Assembly: GCF_900113305.1 (NCBI RefSeq)
Contig: NZ_FOOW01000006.1
Span: 105,432-169,431 of the forward strand
DNA: 64,000 nt
Reading direction: 5' to 3'
From: Prevotella sp. KH2C16
GTDB lineage: Bacteria > Bacteroidota > Bacteroidia > Bacteroidales > Bacteroidaceae
A program made the translations under genes and the position numbers. Position 1 is the first letter of the stretch; the number at the start of each line of letters is the position of its first letter. Below, piece by piece: positions 26,431 through 35,991 of the stretch. Under the pieces are notes generated by a model that was given only the letters and a program-made list of their open reading frames with translations, was not told where the DNA came from and made no database searches.

Positions 26431-27768
26431 TTATTCCTCCTTCTTCCCGAAGTGCGGGTCGATCTTGAGGAAGGCGGTAACGAGATAGGTTACGGAGCAG
26501 AAGGCCACTACGATGAGGAAAAACATGCGGTAACCCACAGCCTCCTGCAGCGCACCGGCAAACAGGCCGGGAATCATCATCGAGAGTGCCATGAAAGCCG
26601 TGCAGATGGCATAGTGGCTGGTCTTGAATGCTCCGCGGCTATAATAGATAAGGTAGAGCATGTAGGCCGTGAAACCGAATCCGTAGCCGAACTGTTCGAG
26701 GAAGACACAAGCGTTCACCGTGAGCAGACTCGTGGGCAGCGCATAGCTCATGTAGACATACACGAGGTCGGGAATGGTGATGGCCATTACCATCGGCCAG
26801 AGCCACTTCTTCAGTCCGTCCTTGCCGGCCGCCATACCGCCGAGGATACCGCCCAGCGTGAGGCCTACCACGCCCACCGTGCCCTGCACCAACCCGTATT
26901 CCTGGGGTGAGAGACCCAGTCCGCCACCGTGGCGTGCGTCGATGAGGAAGAGAGCCGACACCTTGGCCAGCAGGCCTTCAGGCATGCGATAGAGCAGCAT
27001 AAATAGGATTCCCACGAGCGCATCGCTGCGCCAGCTCCAGCGGCTCACGGTCTCACGGCTGCCGTCGGCATGTTCCACCACCTCCTCATGCTCCACGCGG
27101 AAGAAGGTCTTGATGGTGTTGAGAAACTCCCGCCAGATGGTCAGCACGGAGATGTCGCGGCGGGGCGCGTCCTCGCGGGGGCGCGGCAGGATGTAGGCGT
27201 GCCACAGCCAGAGGGCTATGAAGAGCCCCGTAACGCCATAGAACATCAGGCTCCACGAAAAGCTGATGGAATTTCGGTAGATGACTTGCAGGTTGCCTGC
27301 AATCATCACGAGAATGCCCTGCCCGAAAATGGTGGCCAGACGATAGAAGGTGGAGCGGATGCCCACGAACCAGGCCTGCTGGTGGTCGTCGAGCCCGAGC
27401 ATGTAGAAGCCGTCGGCAGCGATGTCGTGGGTGGCACTCGAGAAGGCCATCACCCAGAAGAAGAACAACGAACCCTGCAGCCAGAACGAGGTGGGAATGG
27501 TGAAGGCCACGCCTCCGAAGGCCGCACCGATGAGCAGTTCCATCGACACAATCCACCACCGCTTGGTGCGGATGAGGTCAATGAAAGGACTCCATAGCGG
27601 CTTGATGACCCACGGCAGGTAGAGCCACGAGGTGTAGAAGGTAATCTCGGCATTGCTCAGGCCGAGCTGCTTGTAGAGGATGATGGAGATAGTCATCACG
27701 GCCACATAGGGAAGCCCCTCGGCAAAATAGAGGGTCGGTACCCAGCTCCAAGGTGTCTTTGCTCTCAT
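26431..27768 (-). CDS. ampG: AmpG-type MFS muropeptide transporter
   Basis: 445 residues with about 12 hydrophobic spans. Typical AmpG features: FAEGLPY near the N-terminus, WLYLPWVIKPLWSPFIDLIR, and SSATHDIAADGFY. A cytoplasmic loop around residue 230 is highly charged (VEHEEVVEHADGSRE). AmpG carries anhydromuropeptides or GlcNAc-anhMurNAc across the inner membrane for cell-wall recycling. It follows the GT2-DUF4922-SpoIID fusion gene by 67 bp on the same strand, probably in one transcript. murQ at 42651 supplies a later step of the same pathway. Confidence 0.9.
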   Translation of the reverse strand: MRAKTPWSWVPTLYFAEGLPYVAVMTISIILYKQLGLSNAEITFYTSWLYLPWVIKPLWSPFIDLIRTKRWWIVSMELLIGAAFGGVAFTIPTSFWLQGSLFFFWVMAFSSATHDIAADGFYMLGLDDHQQAWFVGIRSTFYRLATIFGQGILVMIAGNLQVIYRNSISFSWSLMFYGVTGLFIALWLWHAYILPRPREDAPRRDISVLTIWREFLNTIKTFFRVEHEEVVEHADGSRETVSRWSWRSDALVGILFMLLYRMPEGLLAKVSALFLIDARHGGGLGLSPQEYGLVQGTVGVVGLTLGGILGGMAAGKDGLKKWLWPMVMAITIPDLVYVYMSYALPTSLLTVNACVFLEQFGYGFGFTAYMLYLIYYSRGAFKTSHYAICTAFMALSMMIPGLFAGALQEAVGYRMFFLIVVAFCSVTYLVTAFLKIDPHFGKKEE

Positions 27769-27835
27769 AGAATCATGTTGGTTGTCCGTCCTGCCCCTGC
27801 TCCGCCCTCAAAGGGCAGCCGTCGGGAGGGTGCGG

Positions 27836-30800
27836 TTATTGATAGATTTTTTGGATTTCAGCTCCCTGATAATAGTGCAGGAGGATGTCATGGTAGTCAT
27901 AGCCCTGCTCGCCCATCACGGCGGCGCCTATCTGGCAGAGGCCCACGCCGTGGCCCCATCCTGCCCCGTGGATGACGAACCGCTGCGGGATGCCATCCTG
28001 TAGGTCGAGCCTATCGACCACGAAGGCCGAGCTGTAGAGGTGGGTCTCACTGAGCGCACGGCGTATCTCCAGCTCCTTGCCGATGGTGAAGGTGCGCTCG
28101 GTACCCACGATTTTGAGCTTCGAAATGCGCCCGCTCCTGCCCCGCTCCACGGGAACGAGGTCCACGATGGCACCGAAGTCCATCTTCAGCTTGTCCGAGA
28201 GGAGCGCAGAGAGTTCACCCTGACTGTACTCCACCGTCCACCGATAGAAGTCCTGCGTCTCCTGGTCATAGTCGTTGAGCACCTGGGCGAGCACCTTGCG
28301 GTCGGCCGTGTTGCAGAATGCCGGCTGATTCGTGCGTATCCAGCGGTCGGCCTCGGCCTCCACCGTGAGGTCGGGATTCTGCCGCTGTGCCGGCGAGATG
28401 CCCTGTGCGATGTCGCGCACGGCTGTCAGATAAGGCTTCGGGGTGTTCTCCCAGCAATACTGATATTCCTCGGTCATACCACCGCAGCATTTGGAGAAGC
28501 GGGCGTCGCAGATGTCGCCCTCCGAGGTGAGAATCTGTCCGCGAGTGTCGCTTACGGCTTCGGCCACCCGTCGGCTGGTCTCCTTCGTGATGCCCTGATA
28601 GCGCTGGCAGTGGTCGTCGGCACAGACATCGAAGATAGTGTGTTCCTCACGGTCGTACCAGCGGATGAGCTCGTCGTCTTTCTTGATGAACGAGAAGAAG
28701 CTGTCGGTCTCCTCGCCGAGCCGCTGTCGCCGCTGCATCTGGGCAAGAAGCCAGCTGCGTGAGATGACGGCATGCGCTTTGAGTAGCTCCAGACTGGAGG
28801 TGGCACTCATCTCGCTTGAGATGACGCTCTCCAGATATTGCTCTACGGGCAGCTCGTTGATGGCGCAAATCTTGTCTTCCTCGACCACGAAGCGCAGCGT
28901 CCCGAGGAAGGTCTGCATCTCCTTACGCTCCCAGTGGAAGTTGACGCCGATGGTAACATCGTGGAGCGAGAAGGAGGCATCCGGCCGTTGCGGGGTGAAC
29001 TTCAGTTCCCTGTATTGATTGCCGTTCCACAGGATTCCGCCCTCGGCAAAGCTCACTACCTGCTCGCCGCTGATTTCCTCGCCCTTGGCGAGATACGGTC
29101 GGTTGAGGGCAAAATGAATTTCCTCGCCACTCACGATGCCCACGCTCACCTCGGGTTCCTTACGGTAGAGGTCGGAAAAGCGCAGGCTTTTCTCCTCCCC
29201 GCGGTCTTCCAGTACGGCCGTAACGGCGGCCATCTGTTCGTCGTCAAGGCTCACCTCTTTTAATATAGAGACCGCCGTGGCTGCATCCATACGGGCAAAG
29301 TCTTCGGCTCGCGGCGTTATCAGGAGTCCGCTCATGTCGAGCGCACCGGGGCTGACCATCATCTGATCCGCCCCCGACCGGTAATAGCAGTCAGGGCGGT
29401 GCTTGCGACGGGGGAAGACCACGCTCACATATTCGTCGGCCGCACGCCATGCCACGATGTTCATCATCGGCTCTGTGTCGCCCTCCTGCACGGGCAACAC
29501 CTTGTAGAGCTGACGGAAGAGACTGGTGTCGGGCTCCCTCGTCCTACTGCGGATGACGAAAGCCGGGACGGGAAAGTCATGCAACAGAGAGAGAGTGGCA
29601 TCATCGCCGAGCGTTACTACGACCTGCAGGCTACGACTCAGTCGCTGCCACTCTCGCTGCAGGGGAAGGATGCCGCTTGTGCCAGCCTGGAAGTGCAGGT
29701 GGTCAGGTGCCGACGCGCCGCAGCGCGGACCGTTATAGAACACCGTCAGATAGGCAAAGCGCTCCAACAGCCGGTGCATCTCGCCATAATTGTGCAGGAT
29801 GGCCTGGGGCTGATGCGCAACGGCGGGGATTGTGTAGTGTTCGGGCAGGATGGGATACGGGTTGACAAGTAACTGAAAGCGGGATTCCAGGCCTTTCTTC
29901 ATCTGCTGTGGCGGACGGTTCTCGTCGCAGAGGAAGCAGGGACGCTCCGCAAGACTCCTGCGGTCGATCCTCGCCCCCGTGGAGACCATGCGGGCGGGAT
30001 TGAACTGCACACGGAGGGTGGTGTCTCCACAAGAGAGCTCACAGCTTTCCACCGACTTCAGATCGTGAAAGTGGCGGTGTGCATCCTCCCACACCTCAAG
30101 CTGCCGGTTGAAGAAGCGTTGCAGACTGTCGCCCATGAGAGGGTCGGCAGTCCCCGTATTCATCCGCTGGCGGGCGTTCAGCTCCAGCGTGCGCAGCCGG
30201 TCTTTATAGAGATTATTGGCATTTGTCCGCTCGATGTTCAGCGCATGGTCGCTGTTGCCTGTCCAACGGCGGCAGAAGTAGAGCTCGTCATAGATGCGTC
30301 CGATGCGGTAGTGGCGTGAGAAAGCCAGCCCCACGGCGTAGTCTTCTCCGTAGCTGGTGTTGGGGAAACCAATCTGCCGGAGCAGCGGCGTGAAGAAGGC
30401 GCGCGGCGCGCCCAGTCCGTTGATGCGCAGGGCGTTGTTGCAGCCGTTCTCCTCGGTCCACTCCCGGTGGTCGATAAGTCCCGGCGGCAGCGTGTGAAGG
30501 TCGAAGTCGCACATGCGGTAGGAACCCACGATCATCGCCGCCTTCTGCCGGTGGAACTCATCGACGATGCGCTGCAGGGTGTGGGGCGAGGAATAGAGGT
30601 CGTCGCTGTCGAGCTGCACGGCGAAGCGGCCGCAGCGCACATCGTGCACGGCCATGTTCCAGCAGCCGCCGATGCCTAAGTCGTCGCGCTCTGGGACGAG
30701 ATGACACACCTGCGGATCCGCAGCCGCCAGCTCGTCGATAATCTGCGGCGTGTGGTCGATGGAATGGTTGTCTACAACGATGACATTAAACCTGAAATCG

Positions 30801-31624
30801 GTCTGCTGACTGCAGGCCGACCGCACGGCGTCGGCTATCGTCCGCTCACGGTTGTACACGGGGATGACGACCGAGGCCTCAAATTCAAAGTCCTGTTCGC
30901 CGAAGTCGGGCTGCGCATGGAGCGAGGAATCAATGAGCGCACTCATCTCACGGAGATGCTCGGTGCAAGCTCGCTCCATTTCAACCTGTACTTCGCGGTT
31001 GCGTGGGTCCACATAGTCGAACTGCCGCTCGCCTTCCTTGTGTGCCCTGGCCTCCCGTGTCGTGTAGAGATATTCGTTCAGATGGAATATCTCTCCACTA
31101 CGGGAGAGGAAGAGGCGCAGGTCGTAGAACCCCGCAAAGTGATAATCGGGATGCGGCAAGGCGGCATATTCGCGAAGCAGCGATGACCGGATGAGCAGCA
31201 GCTGACCGAAATCGAAGTCGTCGCGCAGCGACCCTTTCTGATAGTCTATCAGCGGATGACTGCGCCGCTCGCCATCCTCCATGGAATAATGGTCGGCATA
31301 AAGCAGGGCGGCATCCTCGTCAACAGCCGCCCGCAACATGCGCTCAAGGGCGTAGTAGCCGAGGCTGAAGGGTGTGGCCTTCTGGCTCAGGAGCACATAC
31401 TCGACTTCGGCCCGAGCCGCTATCTGGAGCATCGTGGCCACGGACAGCGGCGAGTCTACCTCTACCAGTCGGCAGTCGCCAGGAACACGGGCGTCCCTGG
31501 CAAACCCGGCCGACACCAATAGATAAATATATCGCGTGGTCTTGCTCTGCCTCAAGGCCTCGAGCGTGCCCTCCAGCGCACCCAAGTCATCGCAAGGCAG
31601 GAAGCAGTCAATCAATTGTCTCAT
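27836..31624 (-). CDS. Multidomain fusion: GT2-like, GT2, DUF4922 (HIT/GalT-like), SpoIID/LytB
   Basis: 1262 residues from the ATG at 31624. A 51-codon upstream extension lies across the predicted promoter at 31652, so it is rejected. Modules in order: 1-245, a degenerate GT2-like domain; 246-490, a canonical GT2 ([25 protein letters not shown]-type LDSDD at 338-342, GEDY); 500-800, DUF4922, related to ATP adenylyltransferase/GalT enzymes, with [10 protein letters not shown] at 563 and an HLH motif at 642-644 (PDHLHFQAG); 830-1262, SpoIID/LytB with the probable catalytic Glu938 (VISSEMSA) and the C-terminal [16 protein letters not shown]. SpoIID cleaves amidase-denuded glycan strands. With AmpG next door this suggests peptidoglycan breakdown and salvage. 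No signal peptide is visible, which is odd for a SpoIID enzyme. Confidence 0.88.
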   Translation of the reverse strand: MRQLIDCFLPCDDLGALEGTLEALRQSKTTRYIYLLVSAGFARDARVPGDCRLVEVDSPLSVATMLQIAARAEVEYVLLSQKATPFSLGYYALERMLRAAVDEDAALLYADHYSMEDGERRSHPLIDYQKGSLRDDFDFGQLLLIRSSLLREYAALPHPDYHFAGFYDLRLFLSRSGEIFHLNEYLYTTREARAHKEGERQFDYVDPRNREVQVEMERACTEHLREMSALIDSSLHAQPDFGEQDFEFEASVVIPVYNRERTIADAVRSACSQQTDFRFNVIVVDNHSIDHTPQIIDELAAADPQVCHLVPERDDLGIGGCWNMAVHDVRCGRFAVQLDSDDLYSSPHTLQRIVDEFHRQKAAMIVGSYRMCDFDLHTLPPGLIDHREWTEENGCNNALRINGLGAPRAFFTPLLRQIGFPNTSYGEDYAVGLAFSRHYRIGRIYDELYFCRRWTGNSDHALNIERTNANNLYKDRLRTLELNARQRMNTGTADPLMGDSLQRFFNRQLEVWEDAHRHFHDLKSVESCELSCGDTTLRVQFNPARMVSTGARIDRRSLAERPCFLCDENRPPQQMKKGLESRFQLLVNPYPILPEHYTIPAVAHQPQAILHNYGEMHRLLERFAYLTVFYNGPRCGASAPDHLHFQAGTSGILPLQREWQRLSRSLQVVVTLGDDATLSLLHDFPVPAFVIRSRTREPDTSLFRQLYKVLPVQEGDTEPMMNIVAWRAADEYVSVVFPRRKHRPDCYYRSGADQMMVSPGALDMSGLLITPRAEDFARMDAATAVSILKEVSLDDEQMAAVTAVLEDRGEEKSLRFSDLYRKEPEVSVGIVSGEEIHFALNRPYLAKGEEISGEQVVSFAEGGILWNGNQYRELKFTPQRPDASFSLHDVTIGVNFHWERKEMQTFLGTLRFVVEEDKICAINELPVEQYLESVISSEMSATSSLELLKAHAVISRSWLLAQMQRRQRLGEETDSFFSFIKKDDELIRWYDREEHTIFDVCADDHCQRYQGITKETSRRVAEAVSDTRGQILTSEGDICDARFSKCCGGMTEEYQYCWENTPKPYLTAVRDIAQGISPAQRQNPDLTVEAEADRWIRTNQPAFCNTADRKVLAQVLNDYDQETQDFYRWTVEYSQGELSALLSDKLKMDFGAIVDLVPVERGRSGRISKLKIVGTERTFTIGKELEIRRALSETHLYSSAFVVDRLDLQDGIPQRFVIHGAGWGHGVGLCQIGAAVMGEQGYDYHDILLHYYQGAEIQKIYQ

Positions 31625-31651
31625 CTTTCTGAAAAACCGTTTTACTGATTG

Positions 31652-31659
31652 CAAACTTA
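31652..31659 (-). promoter_or_regulatory. -7 box (TAAGTTTG) of the fusion gene
   Basis: 28 bases before the ATG at 31624. It falls inside the longer open frame and so fixes the start. Confidence 0.55.
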
Positions 31660-31701
31660 CAAAAAAAACGGGAAAACAGGGATAATTATAAGAAAAAACC
31701 G

Positions 31702-31709
31702 TATCTTTG
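31702..31709 (+). promoter_or_regulatory. -7 box (TATCTTTG) of the 31776 gene
   Basis: Full TAnnTTTG match, 67 bases before the ATG at 31776. Confidence 0.6.
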
Positions 31710-31775
31710 CCCGGATAAATAACGGGAAGAGAAGACAACTTTCCCGAAATAGCAACAAATCTAAAACTACAGGAC

Positions 31776-32897
31776 ATGGACTTACAACTGGCAATCGTGA
31801 TAGGACTGGTCGTCTTCTTCGCCGTCTGGATTCTGCTCTACCAGCGCAAAAGACGGCAGGAGGCACAAATGGGGCTCGACCTCGAGACCATGATAGACAA
31901 GGAAGACTGGCAGGGTGTGTGCCGACTATTGCGCCGACAGCTATGGCTCTGGGGAGCCGTCATTGCCGCCACGGGCTTCGTCCTCGTCGGCCGCCTCATG
32001 GTCGGAGGAAGTCCGTTGGCTCCCGCGCTGATGCTAGCCTACTTTGTCTACCGCTACATCCCGCTCGTGAAAAGCTATCGAAACGCCGCCTACAACAGGC
32101 GCGTCCAAGGCGAGGAGCAGGAACAGAGGGCGGCTACGGAGGACACCGTACGCCAGTTTACCACTCTCATAGATTGCAACTATACAATCCTGGGCAGCGA
32201 TTGTACCGACGAGAAGGCAACAGCGCGCTATCAAGAGACCTTGGAGCGCGGCAGGAAAGAAGGCTTTTGGCCGTGCATAGCTTATGTAGATGAGATTCTC
32301 TTAGACTCGATGAACATCGCCATAGAGAGCAACGACGGCACAGAGCCGACGGAACCTTCCCTTCAAATCCTCACACAATGGCGCGAAAAACAGCTCCATA
32401 AGCCCGTGGGCAATGGCAAGGCTTTTTTGACAGAAACTCTTCAGGAAAAGAAGGATTTTGTGGATACTCAAGGCGAAGGCTGGTGGCAGCGGGATGTCAT
32501 AGGCGAGGAAGTGGACGCTGACGAGGTCGAAGCGATGAGTGTGCTGACGCAAGCTTCCGACACGGCGGTCGCCGTACTTCTCGAGATTCCCGTCAAGGAG
32601 CCGTGGCAAATCTTTGCTTATCTCCCCTACGGAGGGTGGAATGAATGTCCCGAAACAGAGCAACACATGAGCGTAGCCCGGTATTGGTATGAGCAATACG
32701 GTGCCGTTCCGGCAGCCATCGGCGGCGATACGGTGCAGTATTTTCTGACGAGACCCTTCTCGGCGGTCAACCTCGAAGAGACAGCACTGGAGCATTTTGC
32801 CTATTGCGAAGACTCCATCTCCCAAGGTTACGGAAGTATCTCAGCATGGAAGGCAGCCCTTCCAAAGTCGTCCTACTGGTTTTTCTGGTGGGACTGA
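31776..32897 (+). CDS. Membrane protein with DUF4253-like C-terminal domain
   Basis: 373 residues. A membrane helix at 5-22 ([18 protein letters not shown]) is followed by a charged stretch, then a second and possibly third helix near 60-95. The soluble part ends in a domain with [17 protein letters not shown], an [10 protein letters not shown] segment and the closing SYWFFWWD. This resembles DUF4253, often found in SMI1/KNR4-type immunity neighbourhoods; the match is from memory. No toxin gene is adjacent, so an immunity role is not supported here. It is divergent from the SpoIID fusion gene, with separate promoters only 43 bp apart. Confidence 0.65.
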   Translation: MDLQLAIVIGLVVFFAVWILLYQRKRRQEAQMGLDLETMIDKEDWQGVCRLLRRQLWLWGAVIAATGFVLVGRLMVGGSPLAPALMLAYFVYRYIPLVKSYRNAAYNRRVQGEEQEQRAATEDTVRQFTTLIDCNYTILGSDCTDEKATARYQETLERGRKEGFWPCIAYVDEILLDSMNIAIESNDGTEPTEPSLQILTQWREKQLHKPVGNGKAFLTETLQEKKDFVDTQGEGWWQRDVIGEEVDADEVEAMSVLTQASDTAVAVLLEIPVKEPWQIFAYLPYGGWNECPETEQHMSVARYWYEQYGAVPAAIGGDTVQYFLTRPFSAVNLEETALEHFAYCEDSISQGYGSISAWKAALPKSSYWFFWWD

Positions 32898-32944
32898 CCC
32901 GCCTTGAAAAGGTCTGGTATAAGTGCAGGTCTTATTCAAAAGTT

Positions 32945-32983
32945 CTTCACCTCCGCTGAAGGGTTTCTTGCGAAAGTTGCAAG
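32945..32983. repeat. Possible degenerate palindrome pair with 22-bp spacing
   Basis: Two 17-bp dyads with 5-bp arms, 32945-32961 (CTTCA...TGAAG) and 32967-32983 (CTTGC...GCAAG), are exactly 22 bp apart. They have the geometry of the array families but unrelated arm sequences and a weaker core. Confidence 0.4.
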
Positions 32984-33012
32984 AATTCTTGCCATACACC
33001 CTTGATACACAT
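32947..33012 (-). CDS. Possible 21-residue peptide behind an orphan promoter
   Basis: From the ATG at 33012 the minus strand encodes MCIKGVWQEF and 11 more residues, preceded by AAAGGA-like sequence at a workable distance. A perfect -7 box lies 122 bases upstream at 33134. A second overlapping frame (32933-32995) encodes 20 residues. There is no annotated-size gene on this strand within the transcript, so the region may instead be a leader, a small RNA or the relict of one. Confidence 0.3.
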   Translation of the reverse strand: MCIKGVWQEFLQLSQETLQRR

Positions 33013-33133
33013 ATTTTTGTCCTTTCTATTATTTGGTAACCCTAAACAACGCATGCACATTCTTATCGTAGAGAGACTTGTTCTGGAGGTTATCTGAATC
33101 TCTATGGTACACTAATACTTTTGTTATCCCATG

Positions 33134-33141
33134 CAAAGATA
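33134..33141 (-). promoter_or_regulatory. Orphan -7 box (TATCTTTG)
   Basis: A full match on the minus strand with a possible -33 TTG 22 bases upstream (33164-33166), but it points into the 323-bp gap that holds no sizeable minus-strand gene. Confidence 0.4.
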
Positions 33142-33220
33142 TGTATATTTTTTTTCGGCTATGCAAGAAAAAGACAAGAAAAAAACATATTCCCCGGTTT
33201 GCCCGCCCTAATCAGGGATT

Positions 33221-33832
33221 TTATCTGAACTCAATACTCACAAGGAAATAGTGGGGAATATGAAAATAATCGCCCAGTTGTTCCGGCCTTACACCTGACT
33301 GCACGACCTCGCAATAGGAGGCTGTGCCGTCGACATGTCGCGTAGGCGTGATAACGGCAAAAAGAGCCCTGCGTTCATGAAGCCCTACCTGCATTTCTTC
33401 GCTTCTGCCGAAGAAGTCCTTCACTGTGTAGGAATCGGTGTCCGCATCGAGCCCGAAATACTTGGTCTTGCTTGAGAAGAAACTGCCATGCAGACTCACT
33501 TTCAATTTCTGGCCGGCTATCTTGAAGAAGAAGCGCAATGAAGCCCCATCATTCTTGACACGGAAGATGTCGTCCTCTGTCCCATCAAACAAGACGGAAC
33601 TTGCCACGAGCCTTCCCTCCTTGAACTCATCAAGGGTGACGGCATAGCTTTTGCCGCGCAGACCGGAACCCGAAAAGTCTACCTGCTCTACGAAGATGTT
33701 CTCGAAGAACAGCACTTCCTGCAATTCCTTGTCGGCCACGCCGTCCCTCAGTTGCAGCCTGATCGTGTCCCCCGCCCAGGCAAAGACTGTCGTCCATGTC
33801 AGCAGGAGGATGAATAAAACTCTTTTCCCCAT
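33221..33832 (-). CDS. Secreted protein of unknown function
   Basis: 203 residues. Signal peptide MGKRVLFILLLTWTTVFAWA, then beta-rich sequence (VEQVDFSGSGLRGKSYAVTL, LKVSLHGSFFSSKTKYFG) ending FLVSIEFR. No lipobox. It is third in a co-directional set of small envelope genes (34982, 34297, 33832) spaced 54-70 bp apart, probably one transcript. Not recognised. Confidence 0.72.
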   Translation of the reverse strand: MGKRVLFILLLTWTTVFAWAGDTIRLQLRDGVADKELQEVLFFENIFVEQVDFSGSGLRGKSYAVTLDEFKEGRLVASSVLFDGTEDDIFRVKNDGASLRFFFKIAGQKLKVSLHGSFFSSKTKYFGLDADTDSYTVKDFFGRSEEMQVGLHERRALFAVITPTRHVDGTASYCEVVQSGVRPEQLGDYFHIPHYFLVSIEFR

Positions 33833-33886
33833 CGTATATTTCTTTCCTTATCAGTTACTTCTCTGTGTAAATCTCCATGCAGAAGC

Positions 33887-34297
33887 CTACTCTTGCTCGA
33901 AGATAAAGCGGGCGAAGATGTCCCCCGCCGTAGGATGCACCTCCAGCACGCGCCGTTTGCCCGTGGCGTTGGGCTGGAGGGTTATGGTGAGCACATTCTT
34001 CTCCACCTTGCTGTCGCTCCATGTGCCCGCGATGTGATAGATGCCGTCGGGTCTGTCGAGGTAGACACCGTCTTCCTTGACACTGCCACCTCCCAGCCAG
34101 ATGCTGGAGTAGTTGGTGCAGGTGAAGGTGTAGGTGCCGCCCTGCGAGGGTACCTGCACCTTGTGCTCCTTGTCCACCGGGACATCGGCGCGCCACTTCA
34201 TGGGATCCCAGTCGCCGTCGAGTCTGTCGCCGCACGAGGCAAGGGTGAAGGCGACCGCCACGAGGAGGAGCGTCGCCAAGAGGTTTTTCTTCTTCAT
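33887..34297 (-). CDS. Small lipoprotein of unknown function
   Basis: 136 residues with an SpII signal ending LASC (Cys22) followed by GDRLDGDWD, then a single beta-sandwich-like domain (GGTYTFTCTNYSSIWLGGG, KVEKNVLTITLQPN). The stretch after Cys is acidic, compatible with surface exposure. Possibly a BACON/Ig-like module, but this is not certain. Part of the same co-directional set as its neighbours. Confidence 0.75.
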   Translation of the reverse strand: MKKKNLLATLLLVAVAFTLASCGDRLDGDWDPMKWRADVPVDKEHKVQVPSQGGTYTFTCTNYSSIWLGGGSVKEDGVYLDRPDGIYHIAGTWSDSKVEKNVLTITLQPNATGKRRVLEVHPTAGDIFARFIFEQE

Positions 34298-34367
34298 AGT
34301 CTTTTGTTTTTTTAGTCAATCGCTCTTAGGGTGAAGCAGGCGGAATATCCGCATCGCACAGAGAGCC

Positions 34368-34982
34368 TCACCGCCACCTGACGGAATAGTTGCGACGGAT
34401 GGCTGACAGCTCGCCCGGGCTCATCTGTCGAAATATCGACACGGCGTAGGCAATAGAGCCGTCGGAGTGCGTTCCCTTGCCCTCGATGGCGTAGAGGTAT
34501 CTCCCGTCGGCCAGGCCGCTGAGACTGAGTTGCAGCAGCCGCCTGCCGCCTACATACACCCCGTTGTCGGTCTCATCGTAGGTGTAGGCGTCGCGCACAT
34601 AGCCCAGTCCCCCGTTCTGAAAGCCCCTGGCATCGTTGTAGACAAAACTGGTAACGGAGTCGCGGTCGAAGTAATAGTGTACGAAGCCGACCCCGTACAT
34701 GCCCCTCCTACTGGTGGAAGGACCGAAGACACCGTGCGACAAGACATTGTAACTCTCCTCGCAATACCAGCCGTGGCCAATAATCTGGCTCTCAAAGGTT
34801 GCCTTCGACACCTTCGTCAGTCCGGGCCACTGGGCCACGCCGTCGTCGGTCATGTCGACCATCGAATCCATGATGCAGATAATGGGTTGATTCTCCTCAT
34901 CGTCGCCGCCGCACGAAACGAGCATCACGGTCATCCCCACGACGAGGAGGGAGAGAGTGAGAAATAACTTGTGATTCTTCAT
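34368..34982 (-). CDS. Lipoprotein of unknown function
   Basis: 204 residues. SpII signal ends LVSC (Cys24), followed by GGDDEEN, a surface-export-like acidic patch. The mature part contains ATFESQIIGHGWYCEESYNV and YYFDRDSVTSFVYND, a pattern seen in other small Prevotella/Bacteroides lipoproteins, without a known function. First gene of the small-lipoprotein set. Confidence 0.75.
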   Translation of the reverse strand: MKNHKLFLTLSLLVVGMTVMLVSCGGDDEENQPIICIMDSMVDMTDDGVAQWPGLTKVSKATFESQIIGHGWYCEESYNVLSHGVFGPSTSRRGMYGVGFVHYYFDRDSVTSFVYNDARGFQNGGLGYVRDAYTYDETDNGVYVGGRRLLQLSLSGLADGRYLYAIEGKGTHSDGSIAYAVSIFRQMSPGELSAIRRNYSVRWR

Positions 34983-35107
34983 CCCTTGTTCTTTTTAAAG
35001 GTTTTCTCTTATTAAACGCGGAAAGGCCGTAACCTTGCATGATGCAGCCACTCTTTTAAGATATTTTAAAAGAGCGTGGGGCGGATAGTCCGCTGCCCGC
35101 CAGCCAT

Positions 35108-35815
35108 TCACAAGGTGGCTGCCTCGTGGCTGTCCTCGCCTTGCCGCAGCATCCACGAGATGCCCCTTGCCATGCGCCATGCCCCCTGCCGGAAATGGTT
35201 GCCGGGGTTGAGCTCGAATGCCGTGTTGATACCAGCCTGCCGATAATACTCATAAAGGTTGCGGGTGGCGTCTTCCACGGTCGTCAACAGCTTTATCTGC
35301 GAGAAGCGCTCCCTGTCGCCGAGCGAGAGGTAGATGGCCTCGGGCGTACGGCAAAAAGGATGACTGCGCGCATAATCGATGAAACCAGGATACCAGAGCG
35401 ACCCCGACCCAGAGACCACTCCGCTGAACACATCGGTGTTATAGGTCGACCACAGGGCAAACAGCCCGGCCAGCGAGTAGCCAGCCACGATACGCCGCGA
35501 CACCGGCAGTCCTGCCTCCACCTGCGGGATGACCTCTCCCGTCAGCACGGCGAGCCACTCCCCAGCCTTTCCGCCGCAGGGCTCGTCATCGGCAAAAAGC
35601 TTGTCGATGGGCCACGGAGACAGGTCGTCGTTCCAATCTACACCGCTCACCTCCACCAGCGTGAATTCTCCTGCGCCCATCTTCAAGCACTCCTCCCAGA
35701 CGGCGTATCCCTCGCCGCGTACGGTGTGGAGGTAGACCGTTGCCGCGGGCCTGTCGGTCTGGCCGAACAGATTGATGTCTTTTCCTGCTATCTTCATGTC
35801 GGCAAATATACTCAT
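35108..35815 (-). CDS. Alpha/beta-hydrolase-fold esterase
   Basis: 235 residues if the ATG at 35815 is used. No signal peptide. The nucleophile elbow GYSLAG places Ser114; the C-terminal His is in NPGNHFRQG, and an Asp in GDRERF is a candidate third residue. This pattern resembles the putative-esterase group that includes enterochelin-esterase-like enzymes. A TATATTTG box at 35803-35810 overlaps the 5' end, so the second ATG at 35797 could be the start of a nearly leaderless message. Substrate unknown. Confidence 0.72.
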   Translation of the reverse strand: MSIFADMKIAGKDINLFGQTDRPAATVYLHTVRGEGYAVWEECLKMGAGEFTLVEVSGVDWNDDLSPWPIDKLFADDEPCGGKAGEWLAVLTGEVIPQVEAGLPVSRRIVAGYSLAGLFALWSTYNTDVFSGVVSGSGSLWYPGFIDYARSHPFCRTPEAIYLSLGDRERFSQIKLLTTVEDATRNLYEYYRQAGINTAFELNPGNHFRQGAWRMARGISWMLRQGEDSHEAATL

Positions 35816-35991
35816 TTTTTGTTAAAAACGGGCAGAATCGCCTTGAGATTCTCGCGAAAAATAATCTGCCCAAAGATTTGAAAAAGAATAAAAGCCAATG
35901 GTCCTCCTCCTGGGTTTGTTCCCGTTCCTTGGGAGAGGGTTAGGAGTAAGGTTTCATATCCTCTGCAGAAGGAAGACAGGTGGAGCTCCCT

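Noticed and set aside
31625..31777. 51-codon N-terminal extension of the SpoIID fusion
   Set aside because: It crosses the predicted promoter of its own gene at 31652 and overlaps the divergent promoter and leader of the 31776 gene.
31776..32897. Polymorphic-toxin immunity gene
   Set aside because: The DUF4253-like end alone suggests this, but no toxin or Rhs-like gene is adjacent and the protein is membrane-anchored.
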